From Pseudomonadales bacterium (lineage in GTDB: Bacteria > Pseudomonadota > Gammaproteobacteria > Pseudomonadales > Azotimanducaceae): a stretch of DNA of 64,000 bases. The notes below the pieces were generated by a model that did no database searches, was not told the origin of the DNA, and saw only the letters and a program-made list of their open reading frames with translations. Each line of letters opens with the position of its first letter. Within the stretch, counting starts at the first letter, position 1. This document shows, one piece after another, positions 52,614 to 60,991 of this stretch. The position numbers were made by a program, and so were the translations under genes. The DNA is taken from the NCBI GenBank assembly GCA_028280225.1, contig JANQMF010000102.1, forward strand, positions 1 through 64,000. Direction: 5' to 3'.

Positions 52614-53291
52614 TTGAAGCCACTACCCCTGCTCGCAAAAAGTGACGACCTTTGGGTGTTGAACAAACCGGCCCCACTTTCCCTGCTGGCGGACCGGCAC
52701 GCGGAGGACAACCTTTGGGATCAGCTAAAACAACACCCGGGCAAACCTTTTCTGGTACACCGTCTGGATAAAGGCACCAGTGGCGTGTTGTTAATAGCCC
52801 GCAACGCCGCCACCCAGAAAACCCTGACCCGGGCTTTTGCGGCCCGGCAGGTCGACAAGTACTATCTCGCCTGGGTTGTGGGGCAGTTTCCAACCGGTGT
52901 TACCCAACAGATTAATCTGCCCTTGTGCAAAGGCAGAAAAAGCCGATACCGGGTGGCCGGTCAGCGGGAGAATATCCGCTGTGTGGCGCATCGTTATGAG
53001 GTACTCCAGGACCGGGACGGTGTGGACGCCCTGACCCGGGTGCGTTGTCTTTACCAGGGCCCTCACACAAGCCTGCTGCTGATTAAACCCACAACCGGGC
53101 GTACCCATCAAATCCGGGTTCACCTGAGCTGGCTGGGTTATCCCATATTGGGGGACCACCTGTATGGCTCACCCACCGATCCCCAGCAGCAGGCACCGCG
53201 TTTACAATTGCACTGCCGGCATATTGTGATTAACGGCCAAGGCTATCGCGCCCCGGTGGGGGAGAATTTTATGACCACTAACGGCACCTGA
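52614..53291 (+). CDS. RluA-family RNA pseudouridine synthase
   Basis: The 225-aa protein carries the RluA signature HRLDKGTSGVLLIARN with catalytic D52, then AFAARQVDKYYLAWVVGQF, and the C-terminal TTGRTHQIRVHLSWLGYPILGDHLYG. It has no S4 domain, so it resembles TruC/RluA-type enzymes of short length. The RNA target (tRNA or rRNA) cannot be decided. It starts at a TTG, divergent from oxyR across about 60 bp, and could share OxyR-bound regulatory DNA. Confidence 0.92.
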   Translation: MKPLPLLAKSDDLWVLNKPAPLSLLADRHAEDNLWDQLKQHPGKPFLVHRLDKGTSGVLLIARNAATQKTLTRAFAARQVDKYYLAWVVGQFPTGVTQQINLPLCKGRKSRYRVAGQRENIRCVAHRYEVLQDRDGVDALTRVRCLYQGPHTSLLLIKPTTGRTHQIRVHLSWLGYPILGDHLYGSPTDPQQQAPRLQLHCRHIVINGQGYRAPVGENFMTTNGT

Positions 53292-53298
53292 GTGTGTG

Positions 53299-53730
53299 CT
53301 AGCGGTTTAACTTGCCGGTGATTTTTCTGCCCAAGGCGTAAGCGGCCGCAGCAGCGGCCGGGTGGCGGGTCAGCGCAAAGGCAGCCACAGCCAGACCCGT
53401 GCCAACCACCCAACTGCGCAACTGCGGGCTTTGCGCCCGGCCCTGGGCAAGGCGGGAGACCGTATGCTCACAGTTGTTGGTTAAAAGATTATATCCCCGG
53501 CTTGTCCGGCCCGTTTCCACGTGGCTTTGCAAGACCCTGCGCCTGGCTTGAACATCCAGGGATTGCACATACAGCCTGCGCCCGTTACTGAATTCCGCTT
53601 CTGAACAAATGTGCTCACCCTTAAAGGGGGTATTGTGCAAAATCCGGTTGTGGCCCACGGCAATACCTTTGTGCATTACCGGGCCTTTGCGCCGGGAAAC
53701 AATGTCACCGGGACGTATGCGGCTGGCCAT
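53299..53730 (-). CDS. LRAT-like (NlpC/P60 superfamily) protein
   Basis: The 143-aa protein has the permuted papain-like layout of the lecithin:retinol acyltransferase group: a His in MHKGIAVGHNRI (H20), another in LHNTP (H32) and the Asn-Cys-Glu-His block NNCEH (C87) as nucleophile. The C-terminal 50 residues are hydrophobic (WVVGTGLAVAAFALTRHP, AAAAAAYALG) and probably anchor it in the membrane. Bacterial members may act on acyl-lipids or peptides; function unknown. It is convergent with the pseudouridine synthase. Confidence 0.8.
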   Translation of the reverse strand: MASRIRPGDIVSRRKGPVMHKGIAVGHNRILHNTPFKGEHICSEAEFSNGRRLYVQSLDVQARRRVLQSHVETGRTSRGYNLLTNNCEHTVSRLAQGRAQSPQLRSWVVGTGLAVAAFALTRHPAAAAAAYALGRKITGKLNR

Positions 53731-53881
53731 GAACTACCTCCATCTACTGCTTAATCACCCACAATCCATACCCTTGAGATAAGCAATAATCATTCCAACA
53801 TTTTTGCGCCTGGTTCCCAAATAAGCCGGCTATTTGAGCGCGTCACCGGGGCCAATACTGGTGAAATTCGCCAATATTGTG

Positions 53882-54259
53882 TTATTCCGCCCCACTCATA
53901 TGCACAATGGCGGCACGCAGTTCTTCATCACTGCAGGCCATACACAACCCTCGGGGCGGCATAGCCGGCGGGATACCCTCAATGGTTGTCTTCAGCATCA
54001 GCTCAACCCCCTTGGCCAATCTGGGTGCCCAGGCTTCGCTGTCGCCCAATTTGGGTGCCCCGTTCAGCCCCGGTCCATGGCAGGAAAAACAGAATTGCCC
54101 ATAAATCTTAGCCCCGTCAACTTCCGCAACCTCCTCTACCCCTGTCCCGGTGCTGTCTGCCGTGGAGGACGGTGGTGCGGATTCGCCGCAGCCGTATAGA
54201 CCCACGGTCAACAGTAATACGATAAAAGGGGACTTTAAGCTGCCGTTTAATGTGTTCAT
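53882..54259 (-). CDS. Cytochrome c5-like lipoprotein
   Basis: The 125-aa protein has a lipoprotein signal with lipobox LYGC (C24), a Ser/Thr-rich linker, the heme motif CFSCH (57-61), M100 in IPPAMPPRG as likely axial ligand and the CMAC pair (106, 109) typical of cytochrome c5. It should be a membrane-tethered periplasmic electron carrier. Its start is two bases after the stop of the upstream omega-amidase gene, so it is the last gene of a minus-strand operon. Confidence 0.92.
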   Translation of the reverse strand: MNTLNGSLKSPFIVLLLTVGLYGCGESAPPSSTADSTGTGVEEVAEVDGAKIYGQFCFSCHGPGLNGAPKLGDSEAWAPRLAKGVELMLKTTIEGIPPAMPPRGLCMACSDEELRAAIVHMSGAE

Positions 54260-54261
54260 AA

Positions 54262-55038
54262 CTACTCTGTTAACAAAAAATCATCTGCATCTTGCCACAC
54301 CGGAAAAGATTTTCGCAGATCCTTTAGAGCGTCACCGGACAGCCGGTGGGTCATCACCGTGGCTTTGTCAGCCGCTTCACCCACCACCATGCCGTCGGCG
54401 GCATAAATTGAACTGCCACCGGCATAGGCCACCCCGTTGCCGTCCGTGCCCAGAATATTTACCCCGGCCACGTAAGCCTGGTTTTCAATCGCCCTGGCTT
54501 TTAACAAGGTATGCCACGCGTCCTGGCGTGCCTGCGGCCAGTTGGCCACACAAATTAACAGATCGTAATCCTGCCGGTTGCGAAACCAGACCGGGAAGCG
54601 CAAGTCATAACAGATCATCGGACAGATCCGCCATTCACCCAGGGTCAGACAAACCTTTGCCCCACCTGCCTGGTAAAACTGATGCTCATCAGCCATCCGA
54701 AAACGATGACGTTTGTCGTAAGTGGCCACCACCCCATCCGGCGGCACCCAAAGGAAACGATTAAAGATTTTCCCACCCTCTTCAATCACCACACTGCCGC
54801 AGATGACTTTCTGCAAACGGCTTGCGGTGGCCTGCATCCACCGCACCGTAGGTCCGGTCATGGGCTCGGCAATGTCTGCTGATGCCATGCTGAAGCCGGT
54901 GCTGAACATCTCCGGCAGGACCACAAGCTGGCTGTCAGCAGGAAGCTTGCTGAGCAAACCATCAAACAGGTCCCGGTTTGCTTCAGGCTGGTGCCACAGG
55001 GTATGGCTTTGGACTAAAGACAGGGTTAAAGGCTGCAT
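54262..55038 (-). CDS. Omega-amidase / carbon-nitrogen hydrolase, YafV-like
   Basis: The 258-aa nitrilase-superfamily protein has the Glu-Lys-Cys triad: E43 (LPEMFSTGFSM), K109 (YDKRHRF) and C143 (MICYDLRFPVWFRN). The motifs LPEMFSTGFSM and YDLRFP are those of omega-amidases, which hydrolyse 2-oxoglutaramate and 2-oxosuccinamate left after glutamine transamination. The upstream overlapping gene is a glutamine/methionine aminotransferase, so the pair forms the transamination-deamidation route of methionine salvage. Confidence 0.93.
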   Translation of the reverse strand: MQPLTLSLVQSHTLWHQPEANRDLFDGLLSKLPADSQLVVLPEMFSTGFSMASADIAEPMTGPTVRWMQATASRLQKVICGSVVIEEGGKIFNRFLWVPPDGVVATYDKRHRFRMADEHQFYQAGGAKVCLTLGEWRICPMICYDLRFPVWFRNRQDYDLLICVANWPQARQDAWHTLLKARAIENQAYVAGVNILGTDGNGVAYAGGSSIYAADGMVVGEAADKATVMTHRLSGDALKDLRKSFPVWQDADDFLLTE

Positions 55039-56186
55039 AGGACCTCTGCCGCATGGGTGAGGGTGGCATCATCTTTGGCAAAACAAAAACGCAGCAACGG
55101 CTGACTGAGCTGATGCGGATCCTGATAAAATACCGAGATCGGGATGGCGGCCAGTTTTATTTCCCGGGTCCATCGCTGGGCTAAGGCCACATCCTCTTCC
55201 CGGCTGATATCAGCGTAGTTCAACAATTGAAAATAGGTGCCGCCGGACGGGGTCAGGTGAAACCGGCTGCCTTGTAACAAACCACAAAACAGATCCCGTT
55301 TGTATTGATAGAAGTCCGGCAAGTCCAGATGATGACCGGGACACTCCGCCAGAAAATCCGCAATGCCTAATTGTACCGGGGTGTTAACGGTAAAATTAAC
55401 AAACTGATGAATACGCCGGAATTCCGCGGTCAGCGCCGGTGGAGCCACACAGTAGCCGACTTTCCAGCCGGTAACATGATAGGTTTTGCCAAACGATGAC
55501 ACGACAAAACTGCGAGCCCGCAGGTCCTCGTACCGGCACATACTCTCATGGGGTTGACCGTCAAAAATAATGTGTTCATAAACTTCGTCGGACAACACAA
55601 AAATATCCCTGGAATCAACCACACGGCGTAACCCTTCAATATCCCGGCTCCGCCATATTGTACCGGTTGGATTGTGTGGGCTATTGATGATAATCATGCG
55701 GGTGCGCGGGGTGACCACATCCGCAACCTGTTGCCAATTGATGGCAAAGTTTTCCTCCGCCCGCATGGGCACATGAATGGTCCTGCCGCCCTGCAGACGG
55801 ACAACGGGGTCGTAGCTGTCATAGGCCGGATCAAAGACAATCACCTCATCACCCGGTTGCACCGTGGCGGCAATGGCGCAAAACAATGCCTCGGTGGCGC
55901 CGGCGGTAACGGTGACCTCGTTTTCCGGGTCCACAACCGCTCCGTACATCTGCTGTACCTTGGTGGCAATCGCCTGGCGCAACGGCAGCACACCGGCCAT
56001 GGGCGGATATTGGTTGTGGCCGTGGGTGAGGTAATACTGCACCCGGTCCAGCAGATGTGCCGGCCCGTCAAAATCCGGAAAACCCTGTGACAAATTGATG
56101 GCCCCCTGTTCCTGGGCCAGCGCGGACATGACGGTAAATATCGTGGTCCCCACGTCAGGTAATTTGCTGGAAAGCAAGGGACTCAT
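55026..56186 (-). CDS. Methionine aminotransferase, PLP-dependent class I (YbdL-like)
   Basis: From the ATG at 56186 the product is 386 aa; an in-frame TTG five codons upstream is less likely. The segments INLSQGFPDFDGP, NQYPPMAGVLPLRQAIA, INSPHNPTGTIW and FVVSSFGKTYHVTGWKVGYC (PLP lysine near 235) are those of YbdL/KAT-type enzymes. They prefer methionine or its keto acid, using glutamine as amino donor. It overlaps the omega-amidase gene by 13 bp, and its promoter region shares a 28-bp palindrome with the SahR-like gene. Confidence 0.94.
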   Translation of the reverse strand: MSPLLSSKLPDVGTTIFTVMSALAQEQGAINLSQGFPDFDGPAHLLDRVQYYLTHGHNQYPPMAGVLPLRQAIATKVQQMYGAVVDPENEVTVTAGATEALFCAIAATVQPGDEVIVFDPAYDSYDPVVRLQGGRTIHVPMRAEENFAINWQQVADVVTPRTRMIIINSPHNPTGTIWRSRDIEGLRRVVDSRDIFVLSDEVYEHIIFDGQPHESMCRYEDLRARSFVVSSFGKTYHVTGWKVGYCVAPPALTAEFRRIHQFVNFTVNTPVQLGIADFLAECPGHHLDLPDFYQYKRDLFCGLLQGSRFHLTPSGGTYFQLLNYADISREEDVALAQRWTREIKLAAIPISVFYQDPHQLSQPLLRFCFAKDDATLTHAAEVLCSL

Positions 56187-56242
56187 AACAACGCTATCCA
56201 AATAATGAGATCAACGGCATGGTCGCATAAATGTACTTACAA

Positions 56243-56270
56243 CTAAATATCAAAATATTTTGATATTTAG
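56243..56270. promoter_or_regulatory. 28-bp perfect palindrome, SahR-type operator candidate
   Basis: CTAAATATCAAAAT is followed by its exact reverse complement, with no spacer. It lies 57 bp before the aminotransferase ATG and 26 bp before the ArsR-methyltransferase ATG. ArsR-family regulators of the methionine cycle (SahR) bind such AT-rich palindromes. Binding by the adjacent protein is inferred. Confidence 0.7.
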
Positions 56271-56295
56271 ATGAAAGTGATTAAAATGCCCCGCC

Positions 56296-57273
56296 ATGCA
56301 AAGCAGTGCCCAAAAACTCAGTGCCGCCAGGGAAAACACCGCGGGCCCGGATGTCATCCGGGTGAGCAAGGCGGTAGGTGACAACCTGCGGGCCAATATC
56401 CTGCGCGCCCTGGCGGATGACTCATTTGCCGTGCTGGAACTGGGCACTATTTTTGGCATGGCCCAGCCTGCCATGAGTCACCACTTGAAAACCCTGACAG
56501 ACGCGGGTTTGCTGAACAAGCGGCGCGAAGGCACCAGCATCTTTTATTATCGCTGCACATCCGTGGGTCATCCCTTTCTCACCGCGTTGTTTAAGGAACT
56601 GGATAAGACCCCGCTGACAACAACCCAGACGCGCAGGGTTCAACGGGTGTACCGGGAGCGGTTACGCCGTTCCCGGGAGTTTTTTAACGACCACGCTGAC
56701 GCCCTGGCTAAACAAACGGAACTGATCTGCGCGCCCAGTGTTTATGCTGACGCGGTAATCCAGGCTGCGGTTCAGCAACCGGACCTGCAACGCCGGCGCG
56801 CCCTGGAGGTTGGCCCCGGTGACGGCACGATACTAACCGCGCTGAGCGAACACTTTGCTGAAGTTGTGGGCGTGGACAACGCTGAGGGAATGCTCAGCGC
56901 CACCCGGCAAACCACTCAGCCCTACCCCAACGTGCGTCTGTTGGAACAGGACTTTTTTGATTTGGCCGCCACTCCGGGGTACAACCTGGTGCTGGCGTCC
57001 ATGGTTTTACACCACAGCGCGTCCCCCACCGCTTTTTTCCGCCACGCCGGCCAACTCTTGAAGGCCAACGGTTTATTGGTGATTGCGGAACTTTGCGCCC
57101 ACGATCAGGAGTGGGTGAAAGAAGCCTGTGGGGATGTATGGCTGGGGTTTACCCCCAACCAGCTTCAACAGTGGGCCACCCAGGGCGGCTTCAGCCTGGT
57201 CCAGCAACAGTTTTTAGCTCAGCGCAACGGCTTTCGGGTGCAGGTGCATACCTACACGGCAAGGCAAGCCTGA
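56296..57273 (+). CDS. sahR: ArsR-family regulator fused to SAM-dependent methyltransferase (SahR-like)
   Basis: The 325-aa protein joins an ArsR winged helix (28-90: RANILRALADDSFAVLELGT, GMAQPAMSHHLKTLTDAGLL) to a class I methyltransferase fold (LEVGPGDGTILTALSEHF near 165, GVDNAEGML, ASMVLHHSASP). This fusion next to ahcY is typical of SahR, which represses methionine-cycle genes and is released by S-adenosylhomocysteine, the product cleared by the next enzyme. The methyltransferase domain may serve as the ligand sensor. The assignment rests on architecture and neighbourhood. Confidence 0.85.
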   Translation: MQSSAQKLSAARENTAGPDVIRVSKAVGDNLRANILRALADDSFAVLELGTIFGMAQPAMSHHLKTLTDAGLLNKRREGTSIFYYRCTSVGHPFLTALFKELDKTPLTTTQTRRVQRVYRERLRRSREFFNDHADALAKQTELICAPSVYADAVIQAAVQQPDLQRRRALEVGPGDGTILTALSEHFAEVVGVDNAEGMLSATRQTTQPYPNVRLLEQDFFDLAATPGYNLVLASMVLHHSASPTAFFRHAGQLLKANGLLVIAELCAHDQEWVKEACGDVWLGFTPNQLQQWATQGGFSLVQQQFLAQRNGFRVQVHTYTARQA

Positions 57274-57310
57274 CCCACACACCTGACGATTAATCACAGA
57301 GGAATAAAAC

Positions 57311-58672
57311 ATGCCAGATTACAAAGTTGCGGATATTGAATTAGCCGATTTTGGCCGCAAGGAAATATCCCTCGCGGAAGCGGAAATGCCCGCACTCATG
57401 GCGCTGCGTAAAAAGTACAAAGCGGATCAGCCTCTGGCAGGTGCTAAAATCATCGGCTGTATTCACATGACCGTACAGACCGCCGTGCTGATTGAAACCC
57501 TGGTTGACCTGGGTGCCCAGGTACGCTGGTCATCCTGTAACATCTTCTCCACCCAGGATCATGCCGCAGCCGCCATGGCGGCTGCGAATGTTCCGGTTTT
57601 TGCCTGGAAAGGCGAAACCGAAGAAGAATATATGTGGTGTATCGAGCAGACCGTGCTCAAGGACGGCCAACCCTGGGACGCCAATTTACTGCTTGACGAC
57701 GGCGGTGATCTAACCGAACTGCTCCACGACAAGTATCCGCACATGCTGGATACCATCCACGGCATCAGCGAAGAAACCACCACCGGCGTACATCGTTTAT
57801 ACGAAATGATGAAAGACGGCAGCCTGAAGGTACCCGCCATCAACGTGAATGATTCCGTGACCAAATCGAAAAACGATAACAAGTACGGCTGCCGGCACAG
57901 TCTTAACGACGCCATCAAACGCGGCACCGATATGCTGATGGCGGGCAAACGGGCCCTGGTGGTGGGTTACGGGGATGTGGGCAAAGGCTCCGCCCAAAGT
58001 CTGCGCCAGGAAGGCATGATCGTGCGGGTGACCGAGATTGACCCCATTTGTGCCATGCAGGCCTGCATGGATGGTTACGAAGTGGTTTCTCCCTATATTA
58101 ACGGCATCAATACCGGCAAGGCTGAGGACATTGATGTGCGCCTGCTGGATGACACGGATCTGATCGTGACCTGTACCGGCAATGCCAACGTCTGCGACTC
58201 CGCCATGCTGCAAACGGTAAAAAAAGGTGCGGTGATCTGCAACATAGGACACTTTGATAACGAAATCGATACCGCCTACATGCGCGACAACTGGCGCTGG
58301 GACACGGTCAAGGATCAAGTCCATCAAGTCTTTCGCAGCGACGATAACAGCGACTATGTCATTCTTCTGTCGGAGGGCCGGCTGGTTAATCTGGGTAACG
58401 CCATGGGGCATCCATCCCGGGTGATGGACGGTTCATTCGCCAACCAGGTGCTGGCCCAGATGCACTTGTACGATCAGGCCTGGGCAGACCAGCCGGAAAA
58501 CCAAAGGGCACCCATCAGCGTGGAAGTGTTGCCCAAAAAGCTGGACGAAGAAGTCGCTCAGCTTATGGTTGAAGGGTTTGGCGGCACCATGACTCAATTG
58601 ACCCAGCACCAGGCCAAATATATTGGTGTGGCTCAGGAAGGGCCGTTTAAACCCGAATCTTATAAGTACTAA
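57311..58672 (+). CDS. ahcY: Adenosylhomocysteinase
   Basis: AhcY splits S-adenosylhomocysteine into adenosine and homocysteine with bound NAD+, keeping methyltransferases uninhibited. The 453-aa protein has [35 protein letters not shown], the NAD motif [16 protein letters not shown] (about 217-232), [12 protein letters not shown] and the C-terminal KPESYKY ending, with the conserved Lys and Tyr. GAGGAA lies six bases before the ATG. It is 37 bp after the SahR-like gene and likely co-transcribed. Confidence 0.98.
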   Translation: MPDYKVADIELADFGRKEISLAEAEMPALMALRKKYKADQPLAGAKIIGCIHMTVQTAVLIETLVDLGAQVRWSSCNIFSTQDHAAAAMAAANVPVFAWKGETEEEYMWCIEQTVLKDGQPWDANLLLDDGGDLTELLHDKYPHMLDTIHGISEETTTGVHRLYEMMKDGSLKVPAINVNDSVTKSKNDNKYGCRHSLNDAIKRGTDMLMAGKRALVVGYGDVGKGSAQSLRQEGMIVRVTEIDPICAMQACMDGYEVVSPYINGINTGKAEDIDVRLLDDTDLIVTCTGNANVCDSAMLQTVKKGAVICNIGHFDNEIDTAYMRDNWRWDTVKDQVHQVFRSDDNSDYVILLSEGRLVNLGNAMGHPSRVMDGSFANQVLAQMHLYDQAWADQPENQRAPISVEVLPKKLDEEVAQLMVEGFGGTMTQLTQHQAKYIGVAQEGPFKPESYKY

Positions 58673-58702
58673 AGATCCGAACAAACCCCTACAGGGACAT
58701 TT

Positions 58703-59566
58703 ATGGAATCGCTGCAAAAAGTGATCAACCTGCTCGATCTGGAAGAGATCGAACTGAACCACTACCGCGCCACCAGCCCCAACGAGGGCTGGCAGCGGGT
58801 TTACGGCGGTCAGGTGATTGGCCAGGCTCTGGTTGCCGCGGCAAAAACCGTTGAAGCGGCCCGCTCCGCCCACAGCCTGCACGGTTACTTTCTGCGTCCG
58901 GGGGATACCCAGGTGCCGATCCTCTACAAGGTGGACCGCATTCGAGACGGCCGCAGTTTTACCACCCGCCGGGTTGTGGCATTGCAAAACGGTCAGGCGA
59001 TATTTGCCATGTCCATTTCTTTCCAGGTGATGGAAGCCGGTCTGGAACACCAGTTTTCCATGCCGCAGGTCCCCAACCCCGAGTCTCTTCCCGACGAAGA
59101 AGACCTCCGCGCGGAACAGGCGAAAAACCAGCCGGAAGCGGTAGACATCCCTTTTGAACCCAGTACCGCTGTGCAGGTGCGTTACATTGATCCCGTGGAT
59201 CTGTTTTCCCCCCAGGCTTTACCCCCGAATCAGATGTGTTGGATGCGCTCGCGCCAGGCCCTGCCCGATGACCCCCGCCTGCACCAGTGTGTTTTAGCCT
59301 ATCTGTCCGACTGGTCACTGCTGGACACCGCAAGCCGGCCGCATGGGGTCAGCTATCTACAAGATACCGTACAGATGGCGAGCCTGGATCATGCCATGTG
59401 GTTTCATCGCGCCTTTCGCGCGGACGAATGGCTTTTGTACGTACAGGACAGTCCTTCAGCCTCCGGAGCCCGGGGCTTCAATCGAGGATTGATTTACAAT
59501 CAAGCGGGTGATCTGGTGGCATCAGCCACCCAGGAAGGCCTGATGCGGCTGGACCCCAAACAATAA
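58703..59566 (+). CDS. tesB: Acyl-CoA thioesterase II
   Basis: The 287-aa double-hotdog thioesterase matches TesB: EIELNHYRATSPNEGWQRVY, GGQVIGQALVAAAKTV, HSLHGYFLRPGDTQVPI and, in the second half, DYHRA-like LDHAMWFHRAFRADEWLLY with the Asp/Thr/Gln catalytic set (AYLSDWSLLDT near 200). It cleaves medium- to long-chain acyl-CoA to free acids. CAGGGA lies eight bases before the ATG. A possible terminator follows at 59605. Confidence 0.96.
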   Translation: MESLQKVINLLDLEEIELNHYRATSPNEGWQRVYGGQVIGQALVAAAKTVEAARSAHSLHGYFLRPGDTQVPILYKVDRIRDGRSFTTRRVVALQNGQAIFAMSISFQVMEAGLEHQFSMPQVPNPESLPDEEDLRAEQAKNQPEAVDIPFEPSTAVQVRYIDPVDLFSPQALPPNQMCWMRSRQALPDDPRLHQCVLAYLSDWSLLDTASRPHGVSYLQDTVQMASLDHAMWFHRAFRADEWLLYVQDSPSASGARGFNRGLIYNQAGDLVASATQEGLMRLDPKQ

Positions 59567-59604
59567 TAGTAAGACCCCCCGGCTTGTGCTGAAGTTAACC
59601 AGCC

Positions 59605-59642
59605 CCGGCATCATCGTCATGTACCGCGCCGGCCTTTTTTTT
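59605..59642 (+). terminator. Possible intrinsic terminator of tesB
   Basis: CCGGC (59605-59609) can pair with GCCGG (59628-59632) around an 18-nt loop, and CC plus eight T follow. The stem is short but the T-run is strong. The T-run is also the antisense of Lys codons in the 49-aa gene on the other strand, so its terminator role is uncertain. Confidence 0.4.
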
Positions 59643-59766
59643 CATCCTGGCTGAGAACAGATGCAGCCAGCTCGCGAATCTCTTTTTCGCTGGCCTTGCC
59701 GGTTTTGAGCACCCTGGCGGCCAGGGAGGACACCGCATCGCTACTTTGTTTTCTGGCTTTTGCCAT
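59617..59766 (-). CDS. Small 49-aa basic protein, Ala/Ser/Lys-rich
   Basis: The ATG at 59766 has TAAGGA about nine bases upstream and opens a 49-codon frame: MAKARKQSSDAVSSLAARVL, a charged middle (KTGKASEKEIRELAASVL) and a Lys/Arg-rich end. Very short proteins with an SSLAARVL-LAASVL pattern occur in many Proteobacteria, with no assigned role. It was found by reading the gap between tesB and the MoxR gene. The periodic hydrophobics suggest two short helices. Confidence 0.6.
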   Translation of the reverse strand: MAKARKQSSDAVSSLAARVLKTGKASEKEIRELAASVLSQDEKKGRRGT

Positions 59767-60045
59767 AACACCATTCCTTACCGGTGATTATCTGCACACT
59801 ACCCATAACACAGCTAAAGCGGCGACCATTCTCTGACCAGGCACGATCTTAATGTGCGCTTGCCGCTGTTTATCAGGATGACGGGGACAGGGGCTTATTG
59901 TGAACCGGGCAGACCCTGGATATGCACCACACACAGCGCGAAAATCGACCGCTATACATCCCCCCTCCCCACTGAGATAATATCGTGCTTTGTGCGTGGA
60001 CGATGTGCTGCGCATACGGTCATCAGTATTGGAACAGCGCAAAAC

Positions 60046-60987
60046 ATGGCGGATATATCAAGCATTGCCGAGTCGGTGGACTCCCTGCAACAACACCTGG
60101 AAAAGCACAACTATATCTGCAGCAATCAGATTGCCACCGCGGTCTACCTGGCCTTTCACCTGCACAAGCCCATTCTTATTGAAGGTCCTCCGGGTGTGGG
60201 GAAAACCGAATTAGCCAAAACCACTTCCGAAATGTTCGAACTGCCGCTGATTCGCCTGCAATGTTACGAAGGTTTGGACGAATCCAAGGCTATCTACGAG
60301 TGGAAGTACGGCAAACAACTGCTGTATACCCAGGTATTAAAAGAAGCCCTGGACGAGGTGCTGGCCGGCGCCAAGGGATTTGCCCAGTCCGTGCAGCGCC
60401 TGCATGAGTTTGGCGATATCTTCTTCTCTGAAGAGTTCTTAGAGCCCCGGCCCCTGCTCAAAGCCTTGAATGAAGAGCAAGGTTGTATCCTGCTGATCGA
60501 CGAGATCGATAAATCCGACCACGAATTCGAATCTCTGCTGCTGGAGATTCTTTCCGACTATCAGGTGTCCATACCGGAGATTGGCACCGTGAAGGCCGCC
60601 CAGGAGCCACCCATGGTCTTCTTAACCTCCAACAATACCCGGGAAATTTCAGATGCGTTAAAGCGCCGGTGTCTGCACCTGTACATCCCCTTCCCGGATG
60701 TGGAACTGGAACGCCGGATCATTCACGCCCGGGTCCCTGAGGTTCCGCCTGAACTCCAACGACAACTGGTCAGTTTTATTCATGAGCTGCGGGACCTGGA
60801 CCTGAAAAAAGTACCCGCCATTTCCGAGACCATCGATTGGGCCCGCACGCTCATGCTGTTGCATACCGAAACCCTGGAGCCCCAATTGGTCAGAGATACC
60901 CTGAATGTGATTCTGAAATTCCAGGAAGACATCGAAAATGTGGACGGCGAAATTAATGCGCTGACCGCCAAAATCCGCAAGGCTTAA
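60046..60987 (+). CDS. MoxR-family AAA+ ATPase
   Basis: The ATG at 60046 (GGAACAGC upstream) gives a 313-aa AAA+ protein; the open frame before it has no family similarity. Walker A is GPPGVGKT (47-54), Walker B is LLIDEIDKSD near 150, sensor 1 is FLTSNNTREISDALKRRC. MoxR ATPases act with VWA-domain proteins as chaperones that insert metals or mature enzyme complexes; a VWA gene follows after four bases. No CO dehydrogenase or methanol dehydrogenase gene is in view. Confidence 0.94.
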   Translation: MADISSIAESVDSLQQHLEKHNYICSNQIATAVYLAFHLHKPILIEGPPGVGKTELAKTTSEMFELPLIRLQCYEGLDESKAIYEWKYGKQLLYTQVLKEALDEVLAGAKGFAQSVQRLHEFGDIFFSEEFLEPRPLLKALNEEQGCILLIDEIDKSDHEFESLLLEILSDYQVSIPEIGTVKAAQEPPMVFLTSNNTREISDALKRRCLHLYIPFPDVELERRIIHARVPEVPPELQRQLVSFIHELRDLDLKKVPAISETIDWARTLMLLHTETLEPQLVRDTLNVILKFQEDIENVDGEINALTAKIRKA

Positions 60988-60991
60988 ACCC

